Origin: an uncultured Bacteroidales bacterium
Lineage (GTDB): Bacteria > Bacteroidota > Bacteroidia > Bacteroidales > UBA932
DNA length: 38,681 nucleotides
Reading direction: 5' to 3'
Assembly: GCA_944323805.1 (NCBI GenBank)
Contig: CALUTW010000018.1
Coordinates: 1-38,681, forward strand
Part shown: one piece after another, positions 19,533-27,987 of the stretch
Layout of the letters: each line of letters begins with the position of its first letter
Numbering within the stretch: the stretch's first letter is position 1
Made by a program: the position numbers and the translations under genes
Notes under the pieces: model-generated
Told to the model about the DNA's origin: nothing
Databases searched by the model: none
The model's input: the letters and a program-made list of their open reading frames with translations, nothing else

Positions 19533-19551
19533 ATACATTTTACAAATGTAT
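19533..19551 (-). promoter_or_regulatory. Ferredoxin promoter with overlapping palindrome
   Basis: A minus-strand TACATTTG (-7 box, 19543-19550) lies within an 8-bp-arm palindrome, ATACATTT/AAATGTAT, with a 3-nt centre. A DNA-binding protein on this dyad would occlude the -7 element. Confidence 0.55.
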
Positions 19552-19593
19552 GAGATTATCTCCGAATAATCAAATTAATTGGACAAAATTCAA

Positions 19594-19601
19594 TACCTTT
19601 G
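19594..19601 (+). promoter_or_regulatory. -7 box for DUF1573-exporter pair
   Basis: TACCTTTG matches TAnnTTTG and lies 45 nt before the ATG at 19646. A TTG at 19579-19581 is too close (12 nt) to be a standard -33. Confidence 0.55.
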
Positions 19602-19645
19602 CAGAGATATGCATTGATGATGACAATCTTTCACGAGGAGAAGAT

Positions 19646-20767
19646 ATGACCACAAGAATGATTTTCACGGCGGCTGCTTCATTGTTCATTTCCATTGCAG
19701 CCTGTTTGCATGGGTCCGATGCCTCTGCCCAGGAAAAGATAGGCGGGACAGTGGAGTTCGACAGGACAGTTCATGATTTCGGGGATGTGATGATCTCGGA
19801 CGGTCCGGTCCGCTGTACCTTTACAATGAAGAACATAAGCAATGGCCCTGTTGTGATATATAATGTGGTCACTACCTGCGGATGCACGGATGTAAGCTGG
19901 ACAAAGTCCCCGATACTTCCCGGTAAGACGGGGACAATATCGTCCACATATTCGAACGACGAAGGACCATATCCGTTTGACAAGGCCCTGACAGCATACA
20001 TATCCGGTATCGGGAATCCCGTTGTCCTGAGACTGCGCGGGGTAAGCCATGAAAAACGGCTTCCGCTGGATGAGATGTATCCGGTGCATTTCGGGAGTCT
20101 CGGCATGAAGAGCACCGAACTCAAATGCGGCAACCTCGAACAAGGCATGCAGAGAAGCGATGAAGTGCTTGTAGCCAACCTGTCGGATGCACCGATAAGA
20201 GTGTCTTTTGCAGATGTGACCCCGGGACTGTCGCTCAAGGTTTCCCCGAATCCGGTCCCTCCGCATGGTACAGCCAGCTTGCAGTTCACTGTAACAGCCG
20301 ACAGGCAGCATTGGGGAAAGAACAGGCACTACGCGACTCCCCTTGTAGACGGGAAGCAGACGGCCGTCACAGGTGCGGAAAACGGTGGCAGACTGACAGT
20401 GCACTCTTTCACAAAAGAGAATTTCAGCTCTCTGACAAAGGAACAGCGGGACGCGGGGTCGAGGCCGATGTTCACATCCAGCTCATACTCCTTCGGCCGG
20501 ATCAAGGCCGGTACACCTGTAGATGCCACATTCAGTTTCAGGAATATCGGCAAGGACGATTTCAGGACGTACAAAGTTGATATTGATGCCGAAAATGCGA
20601 CCCATACCGATGTGCCGACCGTAAAATGCGGATATGACGGCTCTTTCAAAGTGCATCTCGACACGGGAGACATGCCTGAAGGAGAGACACTGGTCATTGT
20701 TACCCTGACGACCAATTCCCCGTCCAGGCCTATTGTAAATCTGTTCATTACAGGATGGATTGAATAA
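19646..20767 (+). CDS. DUF1573-domain secreted protein
   Basis: A 373-residue exported protein. I start at ATG 19646 (MTTRMIFTAA), preceded by GAGGAG at a good distance, rather than the frame's first ATG at 19550. The signal peptide spans about residues 1-29 (ending SASAQ-like DASAQE). A DUF1573 domain follows (about 38-130) with its hallmark FDRTVHDFGDV and the turn VVTTCGCTDVSW; the CGC pair is typical of the family. A second, related beta-sandwich occupies about 265-373, starting SSSYSFGRIKAGTPVDATFS. DUF1573 proteins are common Bacteroidota envelope proteins of unknown function. The next gene, a metal exporter, begins 14 nt later, so the two are almost surely co-transcribed. Confidence 0.88.
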   Translation: MTTRMIFTAAASLFISIAACLHGSDASAQEKIGGTVEFDRTVHDFGDVMISDGPVRCTFTMKNISNGPVVIYNVVTTCGCTDVSWTKSPILPGKTGTISSTYSNDEGPYPFDKALTAYISGIGNPVVLRLRGVSHEKRLPLDEMYPVHFGSLGMKSTELKCGNLEQGMQRSDEVLVANLSDAPIRVSFADVTPGLSLKVSPNPVPPHGTASLQFTVTADRQHWGKNRHYATPLVDGKQTAVTGAENGGRLTVHSFTKENFSSLTKEQRDAGSRPMFTSSSYSFGRIKAGTPVDATFSFRNIGKDDFRTYKVDIDAENATHTDVPTVKCGYDGSFKVHLDTGDMPEGETLVIVTLTTNSPSRPIVNLFITGWIE

Positions 20768-20781
20768 CAGAGGCCAGGAAA

Positions 20782-21888
20782 ATGTATCTTCATCTTTTCA
20801 CGGATATAATCCGCAATTCAGTCCTCATTACCGGTCTTGTGACCATAATGATGATGCTCATAGAGTCCGTCGACCTCGAATCAGGAGGCCGGTTCTTCAA
20901 AGGGCTGAAGAAGACCAGGACCGGACAGGTTGCCGTTGCCGCCCTGCTGGGGACAATCCCGGGGTGCATCGGAGGCTTTGCCGCCGTATCGCTGTATTCA
21001 CAAAGGATGCTGAGTTTCGGTGCACTTGTGGCGATGATGGTAGCATCATGCGGAGACGAAGCTTTCATGATGCTGGCACTGGACCCGTGGCATGCCGCAT
21101 GCATATTCGCGGTATTGTTTGCAATCGCCGTTTTCTGCGGTGTACTCATCGATATCGCCGGAAAGAAGGTCCGGATATTCCGCCGTCCGTCAGGAGAAGA
21201 TGCCGGACACGGGCGTTCCTGCCGGCACGGACATTTATGCAGGCATACCGCCGGGCATGACATCGGGACAGACAGACAGTCCGGGCATGCAGGCTGGAAA
21301 CGTATTCTGCTGCTTGCCGGGACGGCAGCCTTCATTGCCGCCCTCATATCCGGGTTTCTGGACCACGACCATCATATGCACGGCAGCCATGCCGATGTAC
21401 AGGGCCTGCTCTCTCTTGGACTGCTGGACGAGAAATGGATGAACATACTCTTCGGGGCACTCAGTATCGTACTGATTGTCATAATAGTCCGCTCTTCCGA
21501 TGCCTTCATAGAGGACAATCTGTGGCATCATATACTTCTAAGGCATGCCCCTGTCATCTTCCTGTGGACTTTCGGCGTACTTGCCGTCATAGGTACGGCC
21601 ATGACATTCATCGATCTTGAAAGCTGGATAAGCGAGAATACCGCCGTAATGATACTTCTTGCCGCAGCAATCGGACTCATACCGGAGTCGGGACCGCATA
21701 TGGTCTTCGTATCGCTTTTTGCCGGCGGAATCGTTCCGTTTCCGGTACTTCTGGCAAGCTGCATATCCCAGGACGGGCATTCGTCGCTCCCCTTGCTTGC
21801 CGAAGACAAGAAGAGCTTCGCGATTGCGAAGCTCATCAATTTCTGCATAGCTGTTACAGCCGGATACGGCTCCATGCTCATATTATAG
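20782..21888 (+). CDS. Putative 10TM heavy-metal exporter (ArsP_2-like)
   Basis: A 368-residue polytopic inner-membrane protein resembling the ArsP_2 family of putative metal/arsenic exporters. Two related halves show the motifs LLGTIPGCIGGFAAVSLY (about 55-72) and IGLIPESGPHMVFVSLFAGG in the C-terminal half, an inverted-repeat architecture. Between the halves is a histidine- and cysteine-rich cytoplasmic or extracellular loop: H143, C147, H149, H151, C153, H155, H159, H169, then DHDHHMHGSH (194-203). Such loops commonly bind transition metals. It is the second gene after the DUF1573 protein. The substrate is not determined; a divalent metal or arsenical is an inference from the family and the histidines. 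Confidence 0.82.
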   Translation: MYLHLFTDIIRNSVLITGLVTIMMMLIESVDLESGGRFFKGLKKTRTGQVAVAALLGTIPGCIGGFAAVSLYSQRMLSFGALVAMMVASCGDEAFMMLALDPWHAACIFAVLFAIAVFCGVLIDIAGKKVRIFRRPSGEDAGHGRSCRHGHLCRHTAGHDIGTDRQSGHAGWKRILLLAGTAAFIAALISGFLDHDHHMHGSHADVQGLLSLGLLDEKWMNILFGALSIVLIVIIVRSSDAFIEDNLWHHILLRHAPVIFLWTFGVLAVIGTAMTFIDLESWISENTAVMILLAAAIGLIPESGPHMVFVSLFAGGIVPFPVLLASCISQDGHSSLPLLAEDKKSFAIAKLINFCIAVTAGYGSMLIL

Positions 21889-21936
21889 CCTCCCCGCCCC
21901 GTATCCTGGAAGTCCGGGAGACATGGCAGGAATGAC

Positions 21937-23616
21937 CTAATCATAGACGAACTCGAATTCATCCACGAACATCAGGCTGCCTTCGCCCCCGATAAAATAG
22001 TCTCCTTTATAGCTTGCACAGGCAATGACTACGGCATATGTCGGCACAGCTTCAGGACGCCACCATTCAAGCTCCAGAGTGAACGGGATATAGCCGTTGT
22101 CATCGGCCTCAGGGTCGCTGAATGTGTCCTTGTCATCCTCTATCTTGCCATATGCTATTATATTGGGGTTCGCTGGAGTCTGGTCGACAAATATGCCATC
22201 GGTCGTATTCACTGTAAACGGAGTGTCCCAGTCTGTCAGTATGACAAGCAGCTGACATTTGTCGACAGTATTCTGCAGACCTGCATATTCTCCCTTGGCA
22301 TTCTTGATTACCTGAGGCTGGTAGGCATAGTAGCCCTTGAGGGCACAAGGCTTCCCGGAGAATGGTGTCCCCCAGTCAAGGATTGCCCCGAGTCCGTTTA
22401 TTCTCCCGAACTGACCCGTAAATATATTTCCGGCAGCGAATGCGATTACAGCGGTCTTGCTCTCAAGACGGGCCGCCCGTTTCCCCTCTCCGGGGACAGC
22501 GACAATATCGGTAGGGGTTGTCAACGACCCTACAAATTTTCCGGAACCGGGATTTGCCGTATCCCATACATTATATGAATCATTGATATTCGGATACCAT
22601 ATGTCATAACTGCCGGACATGACAGAATACCAGTCATCGAATCCCATGTTATATAACTGGTCCGGAGTCCCGGTCCTGACAGTGACGACGTCACTCTCCG
22701 TGGTCCCTGAACATATCTTCAGCTCGTATGAGATCCCCGGCTCAAGCCTTTCTGCAGGACTGTCCGCCGTATTGTCCCCCGGTATCGAGGCGGAGATATT
22801 TATCCCGTCCACGACAAGATCCTCAAACCTTGTCCATTCATCCGAATCCGCCTTGCGGTATTCTATGTAAGGTGTCCCGTTACGCCCGTAGGTTGCCTCG
22901 ACATCGATATGATAGCACCAAGGGATTGCCTTGGTTATCACAATCGGCACAACCTCCCTCTCAAAGGCTACCGTCCATCTTGCCTTTACTTCCTGCCCTT
23001 CAGAATCATTGTATCGCACCTCGAACTTCAGCCCCGTCAGGGCATCCACATGCTCCATCGGGAATACGCATGGCTCTTCTGCGACAGTCTCTGTCCCGCC
23101 ATCCGTCTCCACGAGATATATTTCGGAGCCCTCGCGCTCGAGTTTCATGTCCGTAATGGTAATATCCTGCAGACTCTGCGTCTCGATGACATAGACAAGG
23201 GCAGTCCTGTTGTCTGCATTGATGATTGGTCCGGAGCCCTGGTTCCCGCATCTGATGTACCTTTCGATCGGCTGTGTCGCGGAAACCGTCCACTCATAGT
23301 CCTGGTATGTGCTCAGGACATACTTCACTGGAGCAGTAAGGTCAATGATGTCCCCTACCTCAGGGAACTCCGGACATCTTGCACCGTCTGAAATTCCGCG
23401 GGCAGTTACCTCGAGCCTGTCGATATACACTGTCTCGCCGAGGACAATATCCACAGTCCTCGACCCGGTATTGATTGTACTTGACTCCTGTCCGTCTACG
23501 GAGAAAGCCGTTATGTCGGCCAGCACTCTCGGATATGACATGTCATTCTCGAAGAGGCAGGACTGCATGGACACAGCCATGGCAGTCAAAGCTATAATAT
23601 AACCTGTTTTTCTCAT
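21937..23616 (-). CDS. PCMD-domain lipoprotein (locus gene 5)
   Basis: A 559-residue lipoprotein with signal peptide ending MQSC (C20), followed by L-F-E-N-D. The N-terminal part (about 30-230) looks like two beta-sandwich repeats (DITAFSVDGQ opening, then a second starting near IRCGNQGSG). Next is an FN3-like unit (about 230-325) with IEYRKADSDEW and LEPGISYELKI. The C-terminal PCMD domain (putative carbohydrate metabolism domain, about 330-559) shows DIWYPN, VWDTANPGSG, AAGNIFTGQF, DWGTPFSGKP and a terminal SLMFVDEFEFVYD. It differs from the other three lipoproteins of the locus in lacking DUF4493. It is the last gene, 12 nt after the beta-barrel gene. Confidence 0.9.
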   Translation of the reverse strand: MRKTGYIIALTAMAVSMQSCLFENDMSYPRVLADITAFSVDGQESSTINTGSRTVDIVLGETVYIDRLEVTARGISDGARCPEFPEVGDIIDLTAPVKYVLSTYQDYEWTVSATQPIERYIRCGNQGSGPIINADNRTALVYVIETQSLQDITITDMKLEREGSEIYLVETDGGTETVAEEPCVFPMEHVDALTGLKFEVRYNDSEGQEVKARWTVAFEREVVPIVITKAIPWCYHIDVEATYGRNGTPYIEYRKADSDEWTRFEDLVVDGINISASIPGDNTADSPAERLEPGISYELKICSGTTESDVVTVRTGTPDQLYNMGFDDWYSVMSGSYDIWYPNINDSYNVWDTANPGSGKFVGSLTTPTDIVAVPGEGKRAARLESKTAVIAFAAGNIFTGQFGRINGLGAILDWGTPFSGKPCALKGYYAYQPQVIKNAKGEYAGLQNTVDKCQLLVILTDWDTPFTVNTTDGIFVDQTPANPNIIAYGKIEDDKDTFSDPEADDNGYIPFTLELEWWRPEAVPTYAVVIACASYKGDYFIGGEGSLMFVDEFEFVYD

Positions 23617-23628
23617 AAGCCTGCCGGA

Positions 23629-24450
23629 TTACTGTCTGTCGGATTTCTTTACCCTGTGGTCCCCTGTCGGGATATAGAACGTCATGCCGAATGCAAGGGA
23701 AAACAGGTTTACCTTGAAGTTGGCGCCGCTGTTCTCCATCATGCTGTACTCGACCTGGTTCGTCGTCTGATTGACCTTCTGGTAATTGAAACCGAGAAGG
23801 CCGACTGAAATCTCCACGGCCACCTCATTGGTGACAAATGCGGTTATGCCAGGGACAAGACCGAGCTCGAACTGGTATATGTCCTGATATGTGCCGAACT
23901 TGTCGCTCCCGTCCATCTTATAGGTCTCCGACTGTGCATAGCCGCCGGTAATCCTGAGTTCGGTAAACATTGCAAAGCGCTTGCTGTCCGCTATCGGCAT
24001 ATAGTTCCTAAGGGTAGCCGAGGCCGTATATGACTGCTTCAGGTAATTGAAGTTGCTCAGAGAGAATGACATCGCATCTCCAAGAGCGATATTCGCATTG
24101 CCCAGGCCGAGAGAAGACCTGTCATAGTCGAACCTGAGTCCCACAGACAGGTTGTCAGCAAAGAAATATGATGCATAAGGTGCAACACCGAAAGACAGCA
24201 TATTGCCATGTATATCCTGGAACAGTGAGAACAGCATCTGATATCCGGCATCATTGGCAGCATTGCCTATACTGTAGTTGTTGTATGAGAGGGATACTCC
24301 GGCTCCTACCGTTCCCTTAGGGATGAATACAGACTTTCCCCCGCCTATCCCCCTGTCAAAAGGTTCGACAGTCTCCTTTTCCTTGGCTGCTGCAAAGCCT
24401 GTCATCAGAGCCATAGCCGCAATTGCCGCTAAAACTTTTTTCTTCTTCAT
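23629..24450 (-). CDS. Small outer-membrane beta-barrel (locus gene 4)
   Basis: A 273-residue protein starting at ATG 24450 (MKKKKVLAAI); an in-frame ATG 9 nt upstream is also possible. After a signal peptide (about 1-22) comes EPFDRGIGGGKSVFIPKGT and then alternating amphipathic strands with aromatic girdles, e.g. VGAGVSLSYNNYSIG, LSFGVAPYASYFF, LSVGLRFDYDRSSLG. It closes with NLFSLAFGMTFYIP and a short basic tail KKSDR. This is the pattern of an outer-membrane porin-like barrel of perhaps 10-12 strands. It sits between two PCMD lipoproteins (17 nt after one stop, 12 nt before the next start). A structural or export role for those lipoproteins is an inference. Confidence 0.82.
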   Translation of the reverse strand: MKKKKVLAAIAAMALMTGFAAAKEKETVEPFDRGIGGGKSVFIPKGTVGAGVSLSYNNYSIGNAANDAGYQMLFSLFQDIHGNMLSFGVAPYASYFFADNLSVGLRFDYDRSSLGLGNANIALGDAMSFSLSNFNYLKQSYTASATLRNYMPIADSKRFAMFTELRITGGYAQSETYKMDGSDKFGTYQDIYQFELGLVPGITAFVTNEVAVEISVGLLGFNYQKVNQTTNQVEYSMMENSGANFKVNLFSLAFGMTFYIPTGDHRVKKSDRQ

Positions 24451-24467
24451 ATGGTTCATGAAATTCT

Positions 24468-26606
24468 TTATTCGCTCAATTCATCGGGATTGTATACAAA
24501 CGAAAACTCGTCAAGATACAGTGTACTGCCGACTCCTCCCGTAAAATAGTCGCCGTACTTGCTGGCTGCAGCAACTATGACGATATACTTCGGAGTCCGC
24601 GACAGGTCGCGGTATTCCAGATCAACAGTGAAAGGCTCATAGCCTTCTGTCTCATTGAGGTCTATCGCTCCGTATGCTATTATGCCTGTATCCGTCTGCG
24701 GATTCACGAACTGACCGGCCGCAGTGTCCACCCTGAAAGGAGAAGCCCAGTCCGTGAGCATTATCTGTATCTGGCCAATGTCCGGCTTCCCGCTCATATC
24801 GTTGTAACTGCCCTTATTCACTGCCTTAGGCAAATAATGGTAGAATCCCTTCAATGCCAGCGGTCTGGAAGAGAACGGCACGCCCCAGTCAAGCCGGGCG
24901 CCGGGGTTCGACAATGATATGACTGCCTCCACGAACTTTCCGGTATAGATATTGCCTGCAGCAAGCCCCACAAGCGCAGCTTCCTTGCTCTGGAGCTTTG
25001 CGGCATTCTTGCCTTCTCCCTTGGCATAGATGTATTCTTCCTCTGCCGGAGTCGTCGGGTATATTGAGAGCGTCTTGGTGCCGCCGTTGGCTGTATCCCA
25101 CCAGAAATTGTCCGTACCGGAATTCGGATACCACGCACCCCCGTCCTGATACCATGCATCAAAGGACATGTTCGGTATCGTCTCCGCCTTTTCAGTAGTG
25201 AATGCAAGTTCCTTTGTCTCCTTGTCTTCCGCTGACACGGCCCTTACGAGATATTCCGTCCCCGGCTCCAGAGTCCGGATGCTTGCGGTATAGGTACGTT
25301 TTTCCGTATCCATGGACACCGGACCTGTGAAATCGGTCCAGTCAGCATCGGACACCTTGCGGTACTGGAATCCGAGTCCTGCTGGAGGAGTCAGGGCAAA
25401 CCATTTTGCCTTTACCTCAGCAAACATCGCCCACGGGGCAGCCGAGACAATCTCGGCCTCCTTGTCTGAAATCACTTCAAATGACACGGCTCTCCTGAGA
25501 TAGCTGCCTCCCCTGTCCACTGCGAAGACACCTATCTCATAAGTACCTATCGGAAGGAAAGGCACAAAAGAATTGAGGTCGATACTGCACCCCGTATCTT
25601 CTGCTGTGACAGCACGGGTCATTATGCCTGTTTCCGAGAGTGCGGCTACCGTCTCCTCCGGAGCCCCGCACAGGTCGACTTCTGTCTGCTGCAACGATGC
25701 CGGGTCCGGATATGTCAGCACAAGATTGCTGAACCCATCTTCAGAAGATACATCCAGTACGAGAGTTGACATCTGTGATTCAATCTCCACCTGCACCGGT
25801 CCGGATTCCGGAATCTCGAACCCGGTCGAAATCTCCGGTATGGTATTATCCTCAGGATCAAGCACAATGGTAAATTCCCTGTCATTGGTACCGTCATCGA
25901 GTATGACCGTCACTGCCCCGGCACCGCAGTCAGCCTCTGTATCGAGATCCCAGCTGAACCGGTAATGCTGCCCGCCTTCCACGTCCGCTACCGTACCTGT
26001 AATATCCTTATACGGGGTACCGTCTGAATTGACAAGGGAAAGGGTCCAGGACAGCGTGCCTGTGACACTGAAATATCCCTCAGCGGACTCGGTCCCTTCT
26101 GCTGCACTGTACGTAAGTTCCCCGAGGCCGTTTGTCACCGTAAAGACATAGCTCTCGAACTTTTCCTTGACAACATCTGAATACTCGACTGTCACGCGGG
26201 TATTGGCAATGGACGCAGTAATCCCGACATTGGCTTCTTTGCCGCTCTCTATCGTAAAGTCCCGGCTTCCGGCATAGAAAGGAGTGCCGAACACGGCCGG
26301 GCCGGCATCCGCCGAGAACACATGAGCCGTATAGGTTCCTGCATGCAGCTTTAACGGCTCGGTCTGCAGGTCATTGCAGTCCGCGACCGAAGCCGCGACT
26401 TCACCGGACCAGTCATACACTGTCAGGCTGAAGACAGGTGCTCCGCCATCGCCGCTCCTGAGATCCGGGACAATGACGTCGGATATATTGTCATCGGCAT
26501 GCACACCGGCCCTCAGATAGCCATAGCCCTCCTCAACCAGCTTGTCCTGGGAACAGGCTGCGGCCGCAAGGGATGCTGCCAGACATATTATTGAAAATCT
26601 GTTCAT
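24468..26606 (-). CDS. DUF4493-PCMD lipoprotein (locus gene 3)
   Basis: A 712-residue lipoprotein with C18 followed by S-Q-D-K. Domain order: DUF4493 (about 25-255, GYLRAGVHADDN ... LHAGTYTAHVFSADAG ... VILDDGTNDREFTIVLD); an Ig-like module shared with locus genes 1 and 2 (about 265-385, ending YEIGVFAVDRGGSYLRRAVS); an FN3-like unit (about 390-480, FQYRKVSDADWTDF and LEPGTEYLVRAV); and a PCMD domain (about 485-712). The PCMD landmarks are AWYPN, WWDTANGG, AAGNIYTGKF, DWGVPFSSRP and the terminal STLYLDEFSFVYN. It starts 27 nt after gene 2 and ends 17 nt before the barrel. Probably surface exposed; function unknown. Confidence 0.92.
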   Translation of the reverse strand: MNRFSIICLAASLAAAACSQDKLVEEGYGYLRAGVHADDNISDVIVPDLRSGDGGAPVFSLTVYDWSGEVAASVADCNDLQTEPLKLHAGTYTAHVFSADAGPAVFGTPFYAGSRDFTIESGKEANVGITASIANTRVTVEYSDVVKEKFESYVFTVTNGLGELTYSAAEGTESAEGYFSVTGTLSWTLSLVNSDGTPYKDITGTVADVEGGQHYRFSWDLDTEADCGAGAVTVILDDGTNDREFTIVLDPEDNTIPEISTGFEIPESGPVQVEIESQMSTLVLDVSSEDGFSNLVLTYPDPASLQQTEVDLCGAPEETVAALSETGIMTRAVTAEDTGCSIDLNSFVPFLPIGTYEIGVFAVDRGGSYLRRAVSFEVISDKEAEIVSAAPWAMFAEVKAKWFALTPPAGLGFQYRKVSDADWTDFTGPVSMDTEKRTYTASIRTLEPGTEYLVRAVSAEDKETKELAFTTEKAETIPNMSFDAWYQDGGAWYPNSGTDNFWWDTANGGTKTLSIYPTTPAEEEYIYAKGEGKNAAKLQSKEAALVGLAAGNIYTGKFVEAVISLSNPGARLDWGVPFSSRPLALKGFYHYLPKAVNKGSYNDMSGKPDIGQIQIMLTDWASPFRVDTAAGQFVNPQTDTGIIAYGAIDLNETEGYEPFTVDLEYRDLSRTPKYIVIVAAASKYGDYFTGGVGSTLYLDEFSFVYNPDELSE

Positions 26607-26633
26607 GTTTTTCTGGATTGTCCGGTAATGACA

Positions 26634-27908
26634 TTATGCCTCCTGGCCCGGGACTATGAATGTGAGTGACTGATTGAGAGTCTGTCCGTACCCGTCCTCG
26701 ACATTAAGGGTAAATGTGTGCTCCGAACCAGATTCAGGACTGAGTCCGAGTATCAGAGGAACAAGCGAAGAGAGGGAGAAATCCACTTCTGTATGCCCGA
26801 GAAGCGCATCCCCGGTAGGGAACATGCTCCCGAACATCCCTATCAGCTCCTCGTCATTGATCAGGTCCATGCTTGTCCCGACAATGCTCTCCAGCACAGA
26901 TGAAGACACCCCTATGACAAATCCCGATATCTTGCCCGGAGCCTTGATTACAAGGTTGACATCCATGCCGGATGTAATCTCCATAGGCTCGAAAGAAGGA
27001 TTGGCAGCCCACACGAGGCTCGGTGCCTCAGGTTGTTCCGGCTGTACCCCGCCACCGTCGCCAGGTACAGGGATATCCTCGAGACCTCCGATGAAGATAT
27101 TCTCGGTCCTGTCATTGGTACCGTCATCTATAATGATGAATGACTCATCCGCACCTTCGCCGTCCAGGTCCGCAGCCCCTGTAGCCTGGGCATCGATATT
27201 GAGGACGATATGGTCCCTTGCAGCGACATCTTTCACAAGCAGTACGGCCTCAACCGGGTCTTTCTGCTGGGTTGCATCAGACCATCTGTACGCCGACACA
27301 TTCACTTCCATATCAGATACGGCAAAGAAACCTTCCCTGCCCTCTTCCACCTCGGACATGCCCCATACGAGGAAGCCGTCTTCCGAGGTTGCGGCCTTGC
27401 TCTTGACAGTGATTGAATAGTCAGTGAATTCTGCCTTGAAAGCCTCTGTGCATTTGACTGTAACCTTCACATTAGTCAGGGAACATACCAGTTCGACCGT
27501 GGAAGTACGTCCTGCAACAATGGAGAAATCCTGCTGGCCGCTGAACGCAGGCTTGTCCCACGCCGCTATGCCGCTCTCCGGAGATACGGCTGAAATCGAA
27601 TACTGGCCTTCGGTAAGTTCAAGTACCGCCGGCATCTCGGAGTAGATCCACTGCTTCGGCTCCCCGACACCGTTCCTGTTGGAGATGGTCACAAGAAGCG
27701 AATTGAGGACCTCGTCCTTGTCATAAGCCTTGGTTCCAGGCACAGATGATTCCCGGCCTGTCATCCCCTCCTGCCGGTCATTCCATGTATCATCCACTGA
27801 AACAACCTTGAACTCGAGAGAACCCACACTGCCGCCATTTACAGTTTCTTTCCGGCAGGCTGTCAAAGCGGCCGAAGCGGCCAGTATCATAATGAATATC
27901 TTTTTCAT
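26634..27908 (-). CDS. DUF4493 lipoprotein without PCMD (locus gene 2)
   Basis: A 424-residue lipoprotein with signal peptide ending LTAC (C18), followed by R-K-E. DUF4493 fills about 25-280: SLEFKVVSVDDTW near the start, LELTEGQYSISAVSPESG in the middle and FIIIDDGTNDRTENIFIG at the end, the last closely matching the DDGTNDRE of gene 3. A Gly/Pro/Glu linker (about 285-300) leads to an Ig-like module (about 300-424), the same type as in genes 1 and 3, where the protein stops. It therefore lacks the FN3 and PCMD parts of its neighbours and may be an adaptor version. There is a 79-nt gap to gene 1 without a visible promoter. Confidence 0.9.
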   Translation of the reverse strand: MKKIFIMILAASAALTACRKETVNGGSVGSLEFKVVSVDDTWNDRQEGMTGRESSVPGTKAYDKDEVLNSLLVTISNRNGVGEPKQWIYSEMPAVLELTEGQYSISAVSPESGIAAWDKPAFSGQQDFSIVAGRTSTVELVCSLTNVKVTVKCTEAFKAEFTDYSITVKSKAATSEDGFLVWGMSEVEEGREGFFAVSDMEVNVSAYRWSDATQQKDPVEAVLLVKDVAARDHIVLNIDAQATGAADLDGEGADESFIIIDDGTNDRTENIFIGGLEDIPVPGDGGGVQPEQPEAPSLVWAANPSFEPMEITSGMDVNLVIKAPGKISGFVIGVSSSVLESIVGTSMDLINDEELIGMFGSMFPTGDALLGHTEVDFSLSSLVPLILGLSPESGSEHTFTLNVEDGYGQTLNQSLTFIVPGQEA

Positions 27909-27987
27909 AATTTTTTACTTATATCAATTATCTTATTGTAACTTCCGGTCATCCGATATCTTTAAGAATCCGTATGAAACCATTGGA

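Noticed and set aside
19679..20404. 241-codon minus-strand frame opposite the DUF1573 gene
   Set aside because: A shadow frame; the sense frame has a signal peptide, ribosome binding site and conserved domain.
21889..21936. Possible terminator between the exporter and the PCMD gene
   Set aside because: Only short imperfect stems (TCCTG/CAGGA) and no T-run on either strand.
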